NCBI GenBank assembly: GCA_003254885.1 | Contig: QANT01009296.1 | Span: forward strand, 1-64,000 | Origin: Purshia tridentata | Taxonomy: Eukaryota > Streptophyta > Magnoliopsida > Rosales > Rosaceae | DNA length: 64,000 nucleotides | Reading direction: 5' to 3' | In this document: in pieces, positions 1 through 11,630 of the stretch | How the letters are laid out: each line of letters begins with the position of its first letter | Position numbering within the stretch: position 1 is the stretch's first letter | Program-made: the position numbers and the translations under genes | The notes under the pieces: model-generated | The model's input: the letters and a program-made list of their open reading frames with translations, nothing else | What the model was told of the DNA's origin: nothing | The model's database searches: none

Positions 1-649
1 TTTTGTTGTTGAAGAAAACTAGCCTTTACACATTCACATATAGTTTTTTGGAAAATTCTATCCACTTTTTCCAAATTTACTTTCTTCACTAACTTTCTCT
101 TTTATTATTTTTATTCTGCATTATAAATTCATAATCAGAATTGTTCATTAATTAAATTTAACTATGAAAATTATTTTTATAAAAAATTAATCAAATTGAA
201 AATCATTTAATTATGTAACTGTGATCAAATAAATATATAATTTTGAAAACAATTTAATTCACTATTAATTTATTATAATAATTATTATATTATCTAAAAT
301 ATAAACGATTCGTATAATAAAAATATATTATAAAAGAAAATTGAGTACTTAAAAGGTATCCCAAAGAAGTGGATAACATTTATATTTTTTTCTTCGGTCA
401 AGAAAGGGAATTAATCGAGGATGGGGCAAATTCCCATCCCACCGAATCCCAATACGGCAATACATTAATATTTAATAAATTATAGTATATGACCTCAGAT
501 ACTGCAGTCTGAACTCTGCAGTCATATATAATTGGAATAAATTAATAAAAAAATAAGAGCTACTAGCTAGTAACCTGTCGTTTCTGGCGCGACGAATTAA
601 GAGAAATTAGAGAGCTAGCTAGTAGGGACTGCTGAGTTGTCTAGAATCC
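1..649. other. AT-rich upstream region of first NRAMP gene
   Basis: No gene is seen here. The stretch is strongly AT-rich with short A/T runs. It must contain the promoter of the NRAMP gene that follows, but no TATA box or other element stands out enough to name. A short inverted motif around 495-525 (CTGCAGTCTGAACTCTGCAG) is visible; its meaning is unknown. Confidence 0.5.
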
Positions 650-794
650 ATGGATGAAGTGGTGGGTTCACATTCACACCATGCATTATAAATTCATGCT
701 TCAGCCATCACTCAATTCAACCATCCATCACTACATAAGAGACAGAGAGAGAGAGGTGGCAAGTCACCAGCAGCAGCAGCAACAACAACAAAGA

Positions 795-3700
795 ATGAGT
801 AGTAGTAGTGATAATATTGGTGGCAGCAACCGCATAGCAGCCGTCTATACAACACCACCCAACAAACAAATTGACTCCATTAATATTGATCATCATGACC
901 CCAACGATCTCCAGGTCTCTCTCTAGCTCCTTCACATTAATTTTGGTCCTACTTAATTAATTTCGTTTCTGCATAGTGAATATATATATATATAAATGTG
1001 TTTCAGTACTCTGTGTGTGTGTTTAGAGGTCGATCATTATTTAAGTTCTCTGAGTTCTGTATAAACGATGATCAACATGACCTGAGTTTAAATTGTTTCC
1101 AATGATGAATTGATGATGATGATCAGAAACCTGGATGGAAAAAATTCATAGAACATGTTGGCCCTGGCTTCCTTGTCTCTTTGGCTTATCTCGACCCTGG
1201 AAACTGTAAGTTATTTTCTCAACCCACAATTTCAATTCTTAGATACAACTGTTGTACGTATATAACATTTTCTTTACAAAAATTAGCACAAATATATATA
1301 TGAGTAACATTAATATTGTTTATGAAATTATCTCACAGTGGAAACTGATCTGCAAGCCGGAGCAAATCACAGATACGAGGTAATTAAATAACACAAAAGT
1401 AAAATAATAATAATAATAAAATACGAAAATGGATGTAAGAACATTAATATATCAACAAGAAAGAAAGCTTTTAATTCATTGAATTGTTGCATAATGTAAT
1501 ATACTTAATTATATTAACTTTTTTAAGTTGCTAATTATGTCAGCTACTATGGGTGATACTTATTGGATTGATCTTCGCTCTCATAATCCAGTCCCTCGCA
1601 GCCAACCTTGGAGTGACCACAGGTATATATATATTTGAAACAAACAAACAATTAGCAATATTCTAAAGCTTAAAGATAGAAAAGTTATATTAAAAAGAAA
1701 GGGTGTTAGTTGTTTTGTTTTTATTCTTTTGTTTTCTTTTAATTCAAGAGCTAACAGCTAAGAGGATAGAGATAAGAGCTAATCGTTGGTAAACACGAGA
1801 GGAGAGAAAATACATAAAATGGTTTTTAAAATGAAAATCTAAAAATTAAAAATATTTCAAACGAATTTTAATTTTTGCTTTTATTATATTGTATATCTAG
1901 CTATTCTTCTGGTTGGGGGTTACCTCGACGAACCCTAGTAACAAGAGAGGATTCGTGTATCAGTTATACTTAAAAACATTTATTGTAGTATAATATTTGT
2001 GATGTGAGAACTGTTTGATTAAACACGTGCGTGAATTGTCTGTGCTCTTTCATATAAGAATATGTAAAGTATATTGTCTCACATTGAAAAATTTTAGCCT
2101 TGTATGTAAGTGCTTATAAGAGTTTTTGGCCTTTCATCTTATTATCAATTAATTTTAAGTTGGATGTTCTAATTTTCTTCATAGTTTTAAAACAAGTACA
2201 CCTACACATGTTAAGCCGAGGGATCACACGAAACTAATCCAAAAATAAATGGCAATGACCTAGCTTATTTTTCCAATAGGAGACTCTCTAGCTCTCAACA
2301 ATTATTTATTTGTGTATTTGTTACATTTGCAGGGAAACATTTGTCAGAATTATGCAAGGCAGAGTACCCCAAATTTGTGAAGTATTGTCTGTGGTTGCTT
2401 GCAGAGGTTGCCGTCATAGCCGCTGACATACCTGAAGGCAAAACACAATATTCACTTCAAATCATCTAATTTACTTGCATAAATGCATATGAAAATATAT
2501 AATAGAAAAAATAAAGGAAATTAAAAGACAAAATTAGGCGTCTATATATAATATTATAAATATATGCATAAATTATTATTAACCTTGTTCATTGGTTGTT
2601 AATTTTGCAGTGATAGGCACAGCCTTTGCACTAAACATACTGTTCAGTATTCCAGTATGGTGTGGAGTTGTCATGACTGGTCTCAGTACTCTCCTTCTTC
2701 TTGGCCTGCAGAGATATGGGGTATGTAATAATTTAATTTAATTGGATTAATTAGCTAGTCATCCATCCAAACTTGAATTAAGAAAATATTGAATCTTTTA
2801 ATTATATATGGCTATTTTCTAACTATGCATAGGACTTGCAGTACACGTGTGTTTGACTAAATAGACTGAATATTTATCCACAAAACAAGGAGAACATGCA
2901 TTTATACCTGTTTTGGTCTTATCCATTTTGTCGATCTTCAATTTTTGGAAGGGGATTTTTATTACACTTAAACAATTTGATCGATCAGTTCACCAAACTA
3001 GCTCTACCTACTAATTAACATCATTAGAAGAGGTGTCAAGTTGGGACTATTCCTCTTCAAAATCGAACAAAAACAAAATCCCAATTTAATCATTGCATCT
3101 AATTAACATTCAAAATTAATTAATATGGTTACTTTTTTTAATTTTGGGCAGGTTAGGAAGCTGGAACTGCTAATTGCAGTGCTGGTGTTTGTGATGGCTG
3201 CTTGTTTCTTTGGTGAAATGGGTTATGTGAAGCCTCCGGCATCGGGTGTCGTCAAAGGGATGTTTCTTCCAAAACTCAGTGGCCAAGGGGCCACCGGCGA
3301 TGCCATTGCCCTCTTGGGTGCCCTTGTCATGCCGTACGTAAACATCGATCCCATGCATATATCCATTTCATATACTCTTAAATATGCTTAGAGCATTTTC
3401 AACATACTCATCAAATTTGGCTATAATTTTATTTTGCTGATTTATGTGGTAATTTGAAAAGTCAAATTTATTATTTTTAAATTGTGAAAACTAACAGATT
3501 CTTCAATTTCATTAAAATTTGAAGAGTTAAAATTGAAAAGTTGACTTTTGATCCCAATTTTGAAGAGTACGTCAATTTGCAGAGGTTGTTAGAAATAATT
3601 TATCCAATGTGGCATATTTAATTGAGCAGTTAAAAACATTTATTGAATATTTTAAAAATGCTCTTAAAATTACAAATCGTGCCACATGTCACATAGTGTG

Positions 3701-6175
3701 AATCGATTAGTAGAAATGGCCAATTTATTGATTGCAACATTATAATGTCACAAAATTCTGCCTCCCACAATTTTAAAACTTATTATCTTAACATCAAAAG
3801 CTTAAAATTATGATTCGTATTATAAAATTTTTGTAAAGTTTTGCTTAGTTGGCACACCTTCGTACTGATTGATTGGCAACGATGGTTTGCAATACAACTT
3901 TGAACGAATATTCGCGCCTTTAAATTGACTATATACATAAGTTATAATTATTTATTTAATGCATCGGTCACTCCTGCAATATTTTAATTATTTAAATTCT
4001 CTGTTAATCTTCCTTGTTACCATCTCTTGATTATACACTGTTTGCTTTCCACAGGCACAATCTTTTTCTCCATTCCGCTCTTGTGCTTTCCAGGAAAGTT
4101 CCAGAGTCTGTCCGTGGCATCAACGTAAGCCCCCAATCCCATTATATACGAATTAATTAATTAATTAGATTTTATTTTCAGTTAAAAATATATGTGTAGA
4201 ATCTTCTTCGTTTTTATAACTAATTAAATAAAATTGTGGTTGAATTTGATAACGTAACATATTGTTATTTACTAAATTCTCTTACTTAAATATATATTTA
4301 TTGCAAGATAATATAAAATAATATTAGCTTTACCATAGCACCGAACCAAAAACATTATTGAAAAGTATTAGTTTTGTCATTAGCTACTTGCAAAAAGTGA
4401 AATCACACAAAAATATATAGCTAGTTGTGCATATGTATGTGTACATACCGTAATCATATGAGAATAGTGGTTGTTTAATCATATTAATTCTCAGTAAAAA
4501 GCTAGCTTTGCCCAAGAATATGGAAGCTAATTAGCTGAGGCAAACAAAAGCTTTTTCCACTGTGCATGTTTAGCAGTTCTTTCTCACTCATCTCATCTAA
4601 TTTAATTAAAGCAACTTGGACATTGCCCTCACCTGATTCAATTATATTAATTTATGGCTAAATTAAGAGGTTCTATATTGAAATTTCTCTCCCCTAAGAT
4701 AAAGAAATTACGAAAAAAATAATAATTTATATCAGACTATTAAAAATGTTCTTTTAACAAGAAGTCTGCTGACAACGTAAGTATTACTAAATTGTAAATT
4801 GAATTATTAATTATAGCTTTAGCAAGTTACATTAGATTAATTGTAATTAAGAATACTAATTTAACGTTTAATTGTCACTGCAGGATGCATGCCGATATTT
4901 CTTGATAGAGAGTGGATTTGCATTATTTGTTGCATTTCTAATAAACGTTGCAATTATCTCTGTATCTGGCACCGTTTGCTTCTCTAATAACCTTTCTGAT
5001 GGCGACACCAATACATGTAGCGATCTCACACTCAACAATGCTGCTTTCCTTCTTCAGGTATATATATGTACATACATGTAATTCTAATTCAAAATTCACA
5101 CGATTACATATAATTAAGCTTCCTTAATATATTTTAGCTGCATATGTTTTAGACTAATTATATTAATTACATAGTAATAATCTATTTTATACGTACAGAA
5201 TGTGTTGGGACGGTCAAGCAAAGTCATTTATGCCATTGCACTATTGGCCTCAGGCCAAAGCTCCACCATTACAGGCACTTATGCTGGACAATTTGTCATG
5301 CAGGTAATTAATTTATTTCACTGCATGCATGTACATATATATATTATTTATGAATTGGTAAATTTAAACTTACTTTGTTTAACTGATGGTGATTAATTAC
5401 AATTCAGGGTTTCTTGGACATTAAGATGAAAACATGGATGAGAAACCTGATGACCAGGTGCATTGCCATTACACCCAGTCTCATAGTTTCCATCATCGGT
5501 GGGTCTTCAGGAGCTGGCAGGCTCATTATTATTGCATCGGTACTTTCTTAATCATTTAATAATTAAGTGCTTAATAATCATATGCCGAAAAATAAACTGA
5601 GCAAATTAATATTATTTGATGGATATATATTCTGCAGATGATACTATCTTTTGAACTCCCATTTGCTTTGATTCCTCTCCTCAAATTCAGCAGTAGTGCC
5701 ACCAAGATGGGACCCCACAAAAATTCAATCTATGTGAGTGGTTTCTTCCACATTATATATACTTCATAGCCTCCTTGCTTTAGTTCATTTTTAATTTACT
5801 CTTGATTACATTCTGTGATCACATTGGCATTAATTATGCATGCAGATCATTGTGATATCATGGATTCTGGGCCTTGGAATCATAGGCATCAATATCTATT
5901 ACCTGAGCACAGGCTTTGTGGGCTGGATCATCCACAGCAGTCTACCCAAAGCTGCAACTGTCTTCATTGGGATCTTGGTGTTCCCTCTAATGGCCGTTTA
6001 CATCGTTGCAGTCATCTACTTAACCTTCAGAAAAGATACTGTGGTCACATTTATTGAGCCCACAAAGTTTGATCCAGCAGCTCATACCCAAATGGAAAGC
6101 GGGCTCACCCATTCTCATGTTGAACCCCCTGTGCCTTACAGAGAGGACTTGGCCCACGTGCCTCTACCACAATAG
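795..6175 (+). CDS. NRAMP1: NRAMP-family divalent metal transporter, intact copy (NRAMP1/6-like)
   Basis: Membrane transporter coupling proton and divalent metal (Fe, Mn and similar) movement. Thirteen exons join in frame to 540 aa (Arabidopsis NRAMP1 is about 530): 795-914, 1127-1205, 1339-1379, 1544-1622, 2333-2437, 2611-2720, 3152-3333, 4055-4124, 4884-5057, 5199-5303, 5408-5539, 5638-5733, 5846-6175. The TM1 metal motif DPGN lies at residues 63-66, the TM6 motif MPHN at 238-241, and the consensus transport motif [17 protein letters not shown] near 339-355. About twelve hydrophobic segments are visible. The start at 795 was chosen because the tandem copy has an equivalent ATG after a similar CAG-rich leader; an in-frame ATG at 654 would add 47 residues including poly-Q. 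Intron 5 uses a GC donor at 2438. Which of NRAMP1 or NRAMP6 is the true orthologue cannot be decided here. Confidence 0.93.
3391..3663. mobile_element. MITE with TTA target-site duplication in NRAMP intron 7
   Basis: A 273-bp AT-rich element lies in the seventh intron of the intact NRAMP gene. It begins GAGCATTTT and ends AAAATGCTC, a perfect 9-bp terminal inverted repeat, and is flanked on both sides by TTA (3388-3390 and 3664-3666). A 3-bp TTA duplication is typical of PIF/Harbinger-type (Tourist-like) MITEs. It has no coding capacity. The matching intron of the tandem copy is only 114 bp and lacks the element, so insertion probably followed the gene duplication. Family assignment is inferred from the TSD and ends alone. 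Confidence 0.72.
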
Positions 6176-7249
6176 AGGCCTATATTATTAGCTGCATCTT
6201 CAACTAGGTCTAGTACTGCTGAATTGTACCATCTTTTTAATAGAGGTGATAACTACACCTTACATTATGTAGGTGGGTTTCACTTTTTTTTTAAAGAGAT
6301 GATACACCGAATAATTAATTAGTTGAAAATCATGCCATATATGCTGCTTGTTGCCACTTAAAATTGTAATTAATGGTTAGAAGCAATCGAGTTGATCAGG
6401 CTCGATCTTCAACAAAGTAGTAGGGCTAGGTACGTAGTCTTCGATTAATGTAACATATAATGTTGTTGGCATTGGAGTATTTTGGATGATAATTAATGAT
6501 TGTATTAAGGAATAATCCTGATTTAGTGTATGATAATTAATACGAAGAATATTCAAGGAAGTTGTACGTACGTACAGCAGTCAACAGTGTTGCAAATTAA
6601 TTTTTTGATCTTTGGTCATACTCTTTTCCCTAATTAATTCATGGTCACCTGCAAATTAAATCCCTAATTAATTGCACTTAGTAGTCATCTATAGATGATA
6701 GATGTTGTATAACATTTGCCGTGGAGCCCACAAAGCACGACACATGTGGATCATGAAACCAAAAAAGCTAGGAATCAGTGACAAACAAAAACTCTACTAT
6801 GTACGTACCAGTACCCAAACACATGACATATGCATTATGCACACACACGCCGGCCACACTTTTTTTCTGTTATATCGGAGAAAATCAAACTCTAAACTTA
6901 TTATAGTTAGTCTAATATTAACGCTTACCTCACCCACTCAGCCTACTCCGGCCACACTTTAACTGTTTAACACACACACACACATCAACCATGCACCGTA
7001 CAATTATCACAAAACCAAACTCGACTCCCGCCTCATGCATGCTCCTGCCACACGCATACAAACCAACTCCGAATTGAATACCCGACTATTGATCTATATA
7101 TTACGTATGTATATATGCTACCCAGCTGCTATGATCTGCTTATTCAATTCAACCACTCAGTTAGCAATTGTGCAGAGAGATAAAAGAGCCAGAGAGAAAG
7201 AGAGTGGGGAAACTGCCGCCGCCACCAGCAGCCGCAGCAGCAGCAGAGA
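6176..7249. other. Spacer between the tandem NRAMP copies
   Basis: The 3' untranslated region and terminator of the first NRAMP copy and the promoter/leader of the second must lie here. Visible are a short CA repeat (about 6970-6983), a purine-rich stretch and a CAG/CCG-rich leader (7213-7248) resembling the CAG-rich leader of the first copy. Short open frames at 6702-6962 and 7035-7322 have no recognisable product. Confidence 0.5.
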
Positions 7250-10200
7250 ATGTGTAGTAATATCCCCAACACTAAACATTTTGACCATCATCATCATGAT
7301 GGCCTCAATGATCACCAGGTGAGCTCTTATGAATAATGAATAAATGTGTATTTTCGAGTTTATTAATCAATTATTTTGATAAGTTATATATAAAGATTTA
7401 TCAAAGTATACAAGGAATTTATAAAATTTTCCAGACCTCAACATTTTGGTCCAAAGCGATTTCCTATAATTTGCCAACCCACATAGCCACATTTCTACAT
7501 TTCTGTTTCTGAGTGTGTTGGATCATATGTAATTGAGCTTGAATGGGCCTATGCCATACATGCCCTTGTATATATATTGTAGAACTTCCTATGTATATAC
7601 TAATATGTGACTATGTTTCGTGTAATTAATTTTGTATATCAATTGAATTAACCCCATGATGATATTGATGATGATTAATATAGGAAGCTGGATGGAGAAA
7701 GTTTCTATCATTTGTAGGACCTGGCTTTCTTGTTTCCTTGGCTTACCTGGACCCAGCCAACTGTAGGTGTCTCTATTGACAGAATATTTATGTGTTTTAT
7801 GGGTTTGCTTTCTTATTGACAAAAATATTGACTGTTAATCACAGTGGAAACTGATCTGCAAGCCGGAGCAAATCATAAATACGAGGTAATTAAATTAAAT
7901 TAAACAAAACCAAAATAATTAACAAACAACAAGTTAATTAAAGCAGTATACGTGGGTGTTAATTATTCTATTTGTTTTTCTATTTTGATCTATCAGCTAC
8001 TTTGGGTGATACTCATCGGCATGATCTTCGCTCTGATAATCCAGTCGCTCTCAGCAAACCTTGGCGTCACCACAGGTACTATATATATCAAAACCAAACG
8101 AATAAACATTCACATAATATTAAAGTGTTATCGAAGTATTTTTCAAATAATAATATTGGATTTTGTTAAATGAATTTTTAGGAAAACATTTGTCAGAGTT
8201 ATGCAAGGCAGAGTACCCAAAATTTGTGAAGTATTGTCTGTGGTTGCTTGCAGAGATTGCCCTCATAGCTGCTGACATACCTGAATGCATGCAAATTAAG
8301 CAAAATTAATTGATATTCACTTCATATATATCATCAAATTAATTCATATATATGTATATATGTTTCTCTCCTTAATTAATCGTTAATTTTGGCATACATG
8401 CAGTGATAGGCACAGCGTTTGCACTTAATATACTGTTCAGTATTCCAGTTTGGAGTGGAGTACTCTTCACTGGTTTCAGTACTCTCCTTCATATTGGCCT
8501 CCAGAGATATGGGGTACGATTAATTAATTAATTTAATCTAATTAGTCATCCTGAAAATCAATCCAACTTTGATTAAGAAAAAATTTAATTTTTTTTAATT
8601 ATATATTATTATTTCTTTGTGTGAGCATGTAGGTTAGGAAGCTGGAACTACTGATAGTTGTGCTGGTGTTTGTGATGGCTGGCTGTTTCTTTGGCGAAAT
8701 GGGTTATGTTTAGCCTCCGGCATCGGGTGTTCTCAAAAGCATGTTTGTCCCAAAGCTTAGTGACCAAGCAGCCACTGCCGATTCCATTGCCCTCTTTGTG
8801 CCCTTGTCATCCCGTACGTACCATGTTTACTGATCACATCATCTCTAATAAAAATAATAATCAACGACAGCGTCATTAATATATAAAAATGATCTATTGA
8901 TCATATATACTCTTAATTATTGGTCAGGCACAATCTTTTTCTCCACTCAGCTCTTGTCCTTTCCAGGAAGGTTCCCAAGTCTGTCCATGGCATCAACGTA
9001 AGCCCCATTATACATTAATCAATTATTTAGTCAACTAAGTAGCTTAATTTTCTTTTCACATAATACATAATTAAGGATATGGAAGCTTATTAATTATAAC
9101 TAATTAACTAGTTGGTGAATCAAAAGTAGTTTTTTGTTAATTTTGAAGATGTACGTTACGTAGGTTTAATAATATTGCATAATTTCTTGTACTACTGCAG
9201 GATGCATGTCGATATTTCTTGATAGAGAGTGGATTTGCATTATTTGTGGCATTTTTAATCAACGTTGCCATTATTTCTGTCTCGGGCACCATTTGCTACG
9301 ATAATAATATCTCTAATGAAAATGCCAAAACATGTACTGATCTAACGCTCAATTCTGCTTCTTTCCTTCTCCAGGTACGTACATACATAAATTACCACAC
9401 AACAAACTTCATTTCACTCTAATATCTATCTAATTTTATTTTATTAGATATCTTATATTGTCAAATTGACATCGATCATAACATATCAAATTGTCTAATA
9501 ATAAATAAAAAAAGTTTCTCATTTACCTGTTTCGACTAATATAATTAATCAATAATCTATTTATATATGCAGAATGTGTTGGGACATTCCAGAAAAATCC
9601 TTTATGCCATTGCATTATTAGCCTCAGGGCAAAGCTCCACCATTACAGGCACTTATGCAGGACAATTTGTCATGCAGGTTTTTTCTTTTTTTCACTGCAT
9701 CAACCCATTAATCATGTGAATTCAAGTAACTTAAACTTAATTAACTTGTTTGATGACATAATTAAAATGGATGGTGATTGATAACAGGGTTTCTTGGACA
9801 TTAAGATGAAAAGATGGCTTAGAAACCTAATTACCAGGTCCATTGCAATTACACCCAGTCTCATTGTGTCGATCATCAGTGGATCTTCAGGAGCTGGCAG
9901 ACTCATTATCATTGCATCGGTTTGTTAACTGATTATATGTATACACTTTTCTTTTCCTGTCATATATATTGAACTGAAAAATAAAAGAGAAAATATTTAA
10001 AATGGATTTTGCAGATGATACTATCTTTTGAGCTCCCATTTGCTTTGATTCCACTCCTCAAATTCAGCAGTAGTACCACAAAGATGGGACCCCACAAGAA
10101 TTCCATCTATGTAAGTGTTCTTTCCAAAACTCTTAATACTAATTAGAGTACTAAATTAATACTAATTAATGATACTAAGTGAGATAATGCATGTTGACCT

Positions 10201-10629
10201 TGTACAATGCAGATCATTGTAATGTCATGGATTCTGGGCGTTGGGATCATAGGCATCAACATCTATTACCTCATTACAGCGTTTGTTGGTTGGTTAATCC
10301 ACAGCAGTCTACCCAAAGTTTCAAATGTGTTCATTGGGATTTTGGTGTTTCCTATAATGGCCATTTACGTGATTGCAATCATCTACTTAACCTTGAGAAA
10401 AGACAGAGTTGTCACATTTATTGAGTCCACAAAGTACGACCTAGCAGCCCAAACCAAAATGGAAAGCGGCCTCGCCCATTCTAATATTGGACCCCCTGTA
10501 CCTTACAGAGAGGATTTAGCAGACATAATTCTACCAGAATCCAAGGGTTTACATATTCAAGAACAACAGCATCTTCAAGTAGTATTCGACTTCTTTGTTT
10601 TTATTTTTCAGTTTTATGACTCATATTAA
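7250..10629 (+). pseudogene. NRAMP metal transporter, tandem copy disabled in exon 7
   Basis: Thirteen exons align one-to-one with the upstream NRAMP gene: 7250-7318, 7684-7762, 7845-7885, 7997-8075, 8182-8286, 8404-8513, 8633-8813, 8928-8997, 9201-9374, 9573-9677, 9788-9919, 10015-10110, 10213-10629. Exons 2-6 and 8-12 have identical lengths in both copies. Exon 7 carries an in-frame TAG at 8711-8713 (codon 188; AAG in the other copy) and is one base short near 8796-8799. The TM1 motif reads DPAN instead of DPGN (7750-7761), and TM6 would read IPHN instead of MPHN (8809-8811). The tail is 29 codons longer than in copy 1. All splice sites remain usable, so decay looks recent. If translated, it would give a truncated protein of about 187 residues. 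A sequencing error or segregating null allele is a possible alternative. Confidence 0.88.
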
Positions 10630-11630
10630 TTATATTCTCTGCTGATATAGTCTACAAACCATTTTCCAGTACCAGAGTACCATGTCAGTATCTGCATCCG
10701 GCTTACAATAACATGGCAAGCCAGTAACATCTTACCAACAGTTATGGCCCCTATGTGCAGCAGCTAGCATTTCGTTATCATCATGAATGGTGGTTGCTCG
10801 TGATGATGATGATGATGATGGTGATGATGGTGATGATGGTGATGCTGGTGATAATGATGATGTGTCGTAACCGTAATCCCACGGTTATGTATATTATTAT
10901 GATCCTCATCATAATTTCATCCAAGGGTAGTTCAGCATGTAGTTCTCCGTTCCATGGCGAGCAAATGAATGTGTATACATTGTATAGTTTATTTTTTTGA
11001 GAGGTGGATGTTCTTTATTTGGCCCTACACGGAATTCTTTATGCACAAGCACTTGGCATTCACATTTTGGAACCTAATAATAGTAACGATCGATATATCA
11101 AATATATGTGGAACAAAAGCTTAATTTGATGTTATTATACTTTTCTTATGGCCAACGTTTTGGAATTAATCATTAGACCAAGAGGAGCAAGTAATTACAG
11201 AGCTACAAATCACTCAACCCTGTATTATTACCGGACACATCAACCAAACAAAAAAAATAAAAAAATAAAAAAATCGACCCAAAACTTTTGGCATGCTGTG
11301 AATTTAGGGAGGCAAATTTACATTCTTCCGAACCAGAAGAGCAAAGAAACGGGCATGAAATCATTTTCCAACATAAGATTAAAAATAAAAAGGTAGTCTG
11401 CACTCTGCACCAAACATCAATTTCACAACAGAATTCATTTTTGGCTGAATTAATTTTAATAATAATTAAATGTATGCACATACAGGCCCTACAAAACTAT
11501 AAAAATGTGAGGCAGATTGATCATGAATGACATCTATTTTTATCCATTATCCCTTCCTTTTGATTTCAGTGCGGAAAGCAATGACCAAAAGGAATAATCA
11601 TAAAACCCCAAATTTACATCATGGTTTCTT
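10630..11630. other. Convergent spacer between NRAMP copy 2 and SWI3C
   Basis: Holds the 3' ends of two converging genes. It contains the GATGAT/GGTGAT microsatellite at about 10800-10864 and A-rich runs near 11245-11272. The bases just below 11631 are probably the 3' untranslated region of SWI3C. No further gene is supported. Confidence 0.5.
10800..10864. repeat. GAT/GGT-type trinucleotide microsatellite
   Basis: About 65 bp of GATGATGAT interspersed with GGTGATGAT units. One frame of it reads as poly-Met/Val (10755-11000), which is a by-product of the repeat and not a protein. Confidence 0.85.

Noticed and set aside
1920-2270. Segment of NRAMP intron 4 with wording like TGTCTCACATTGAAAA and a pyrimidine/AT tail, reminiscent of a degenerate LTR fragment
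   Set aside because: No paired terminal repeats or target duplication are seen; possible fossil only.
10755-11000. Open frame rich in Met and Val
   Set aside because: It is the translation of a GAT/GGT microsatellite.
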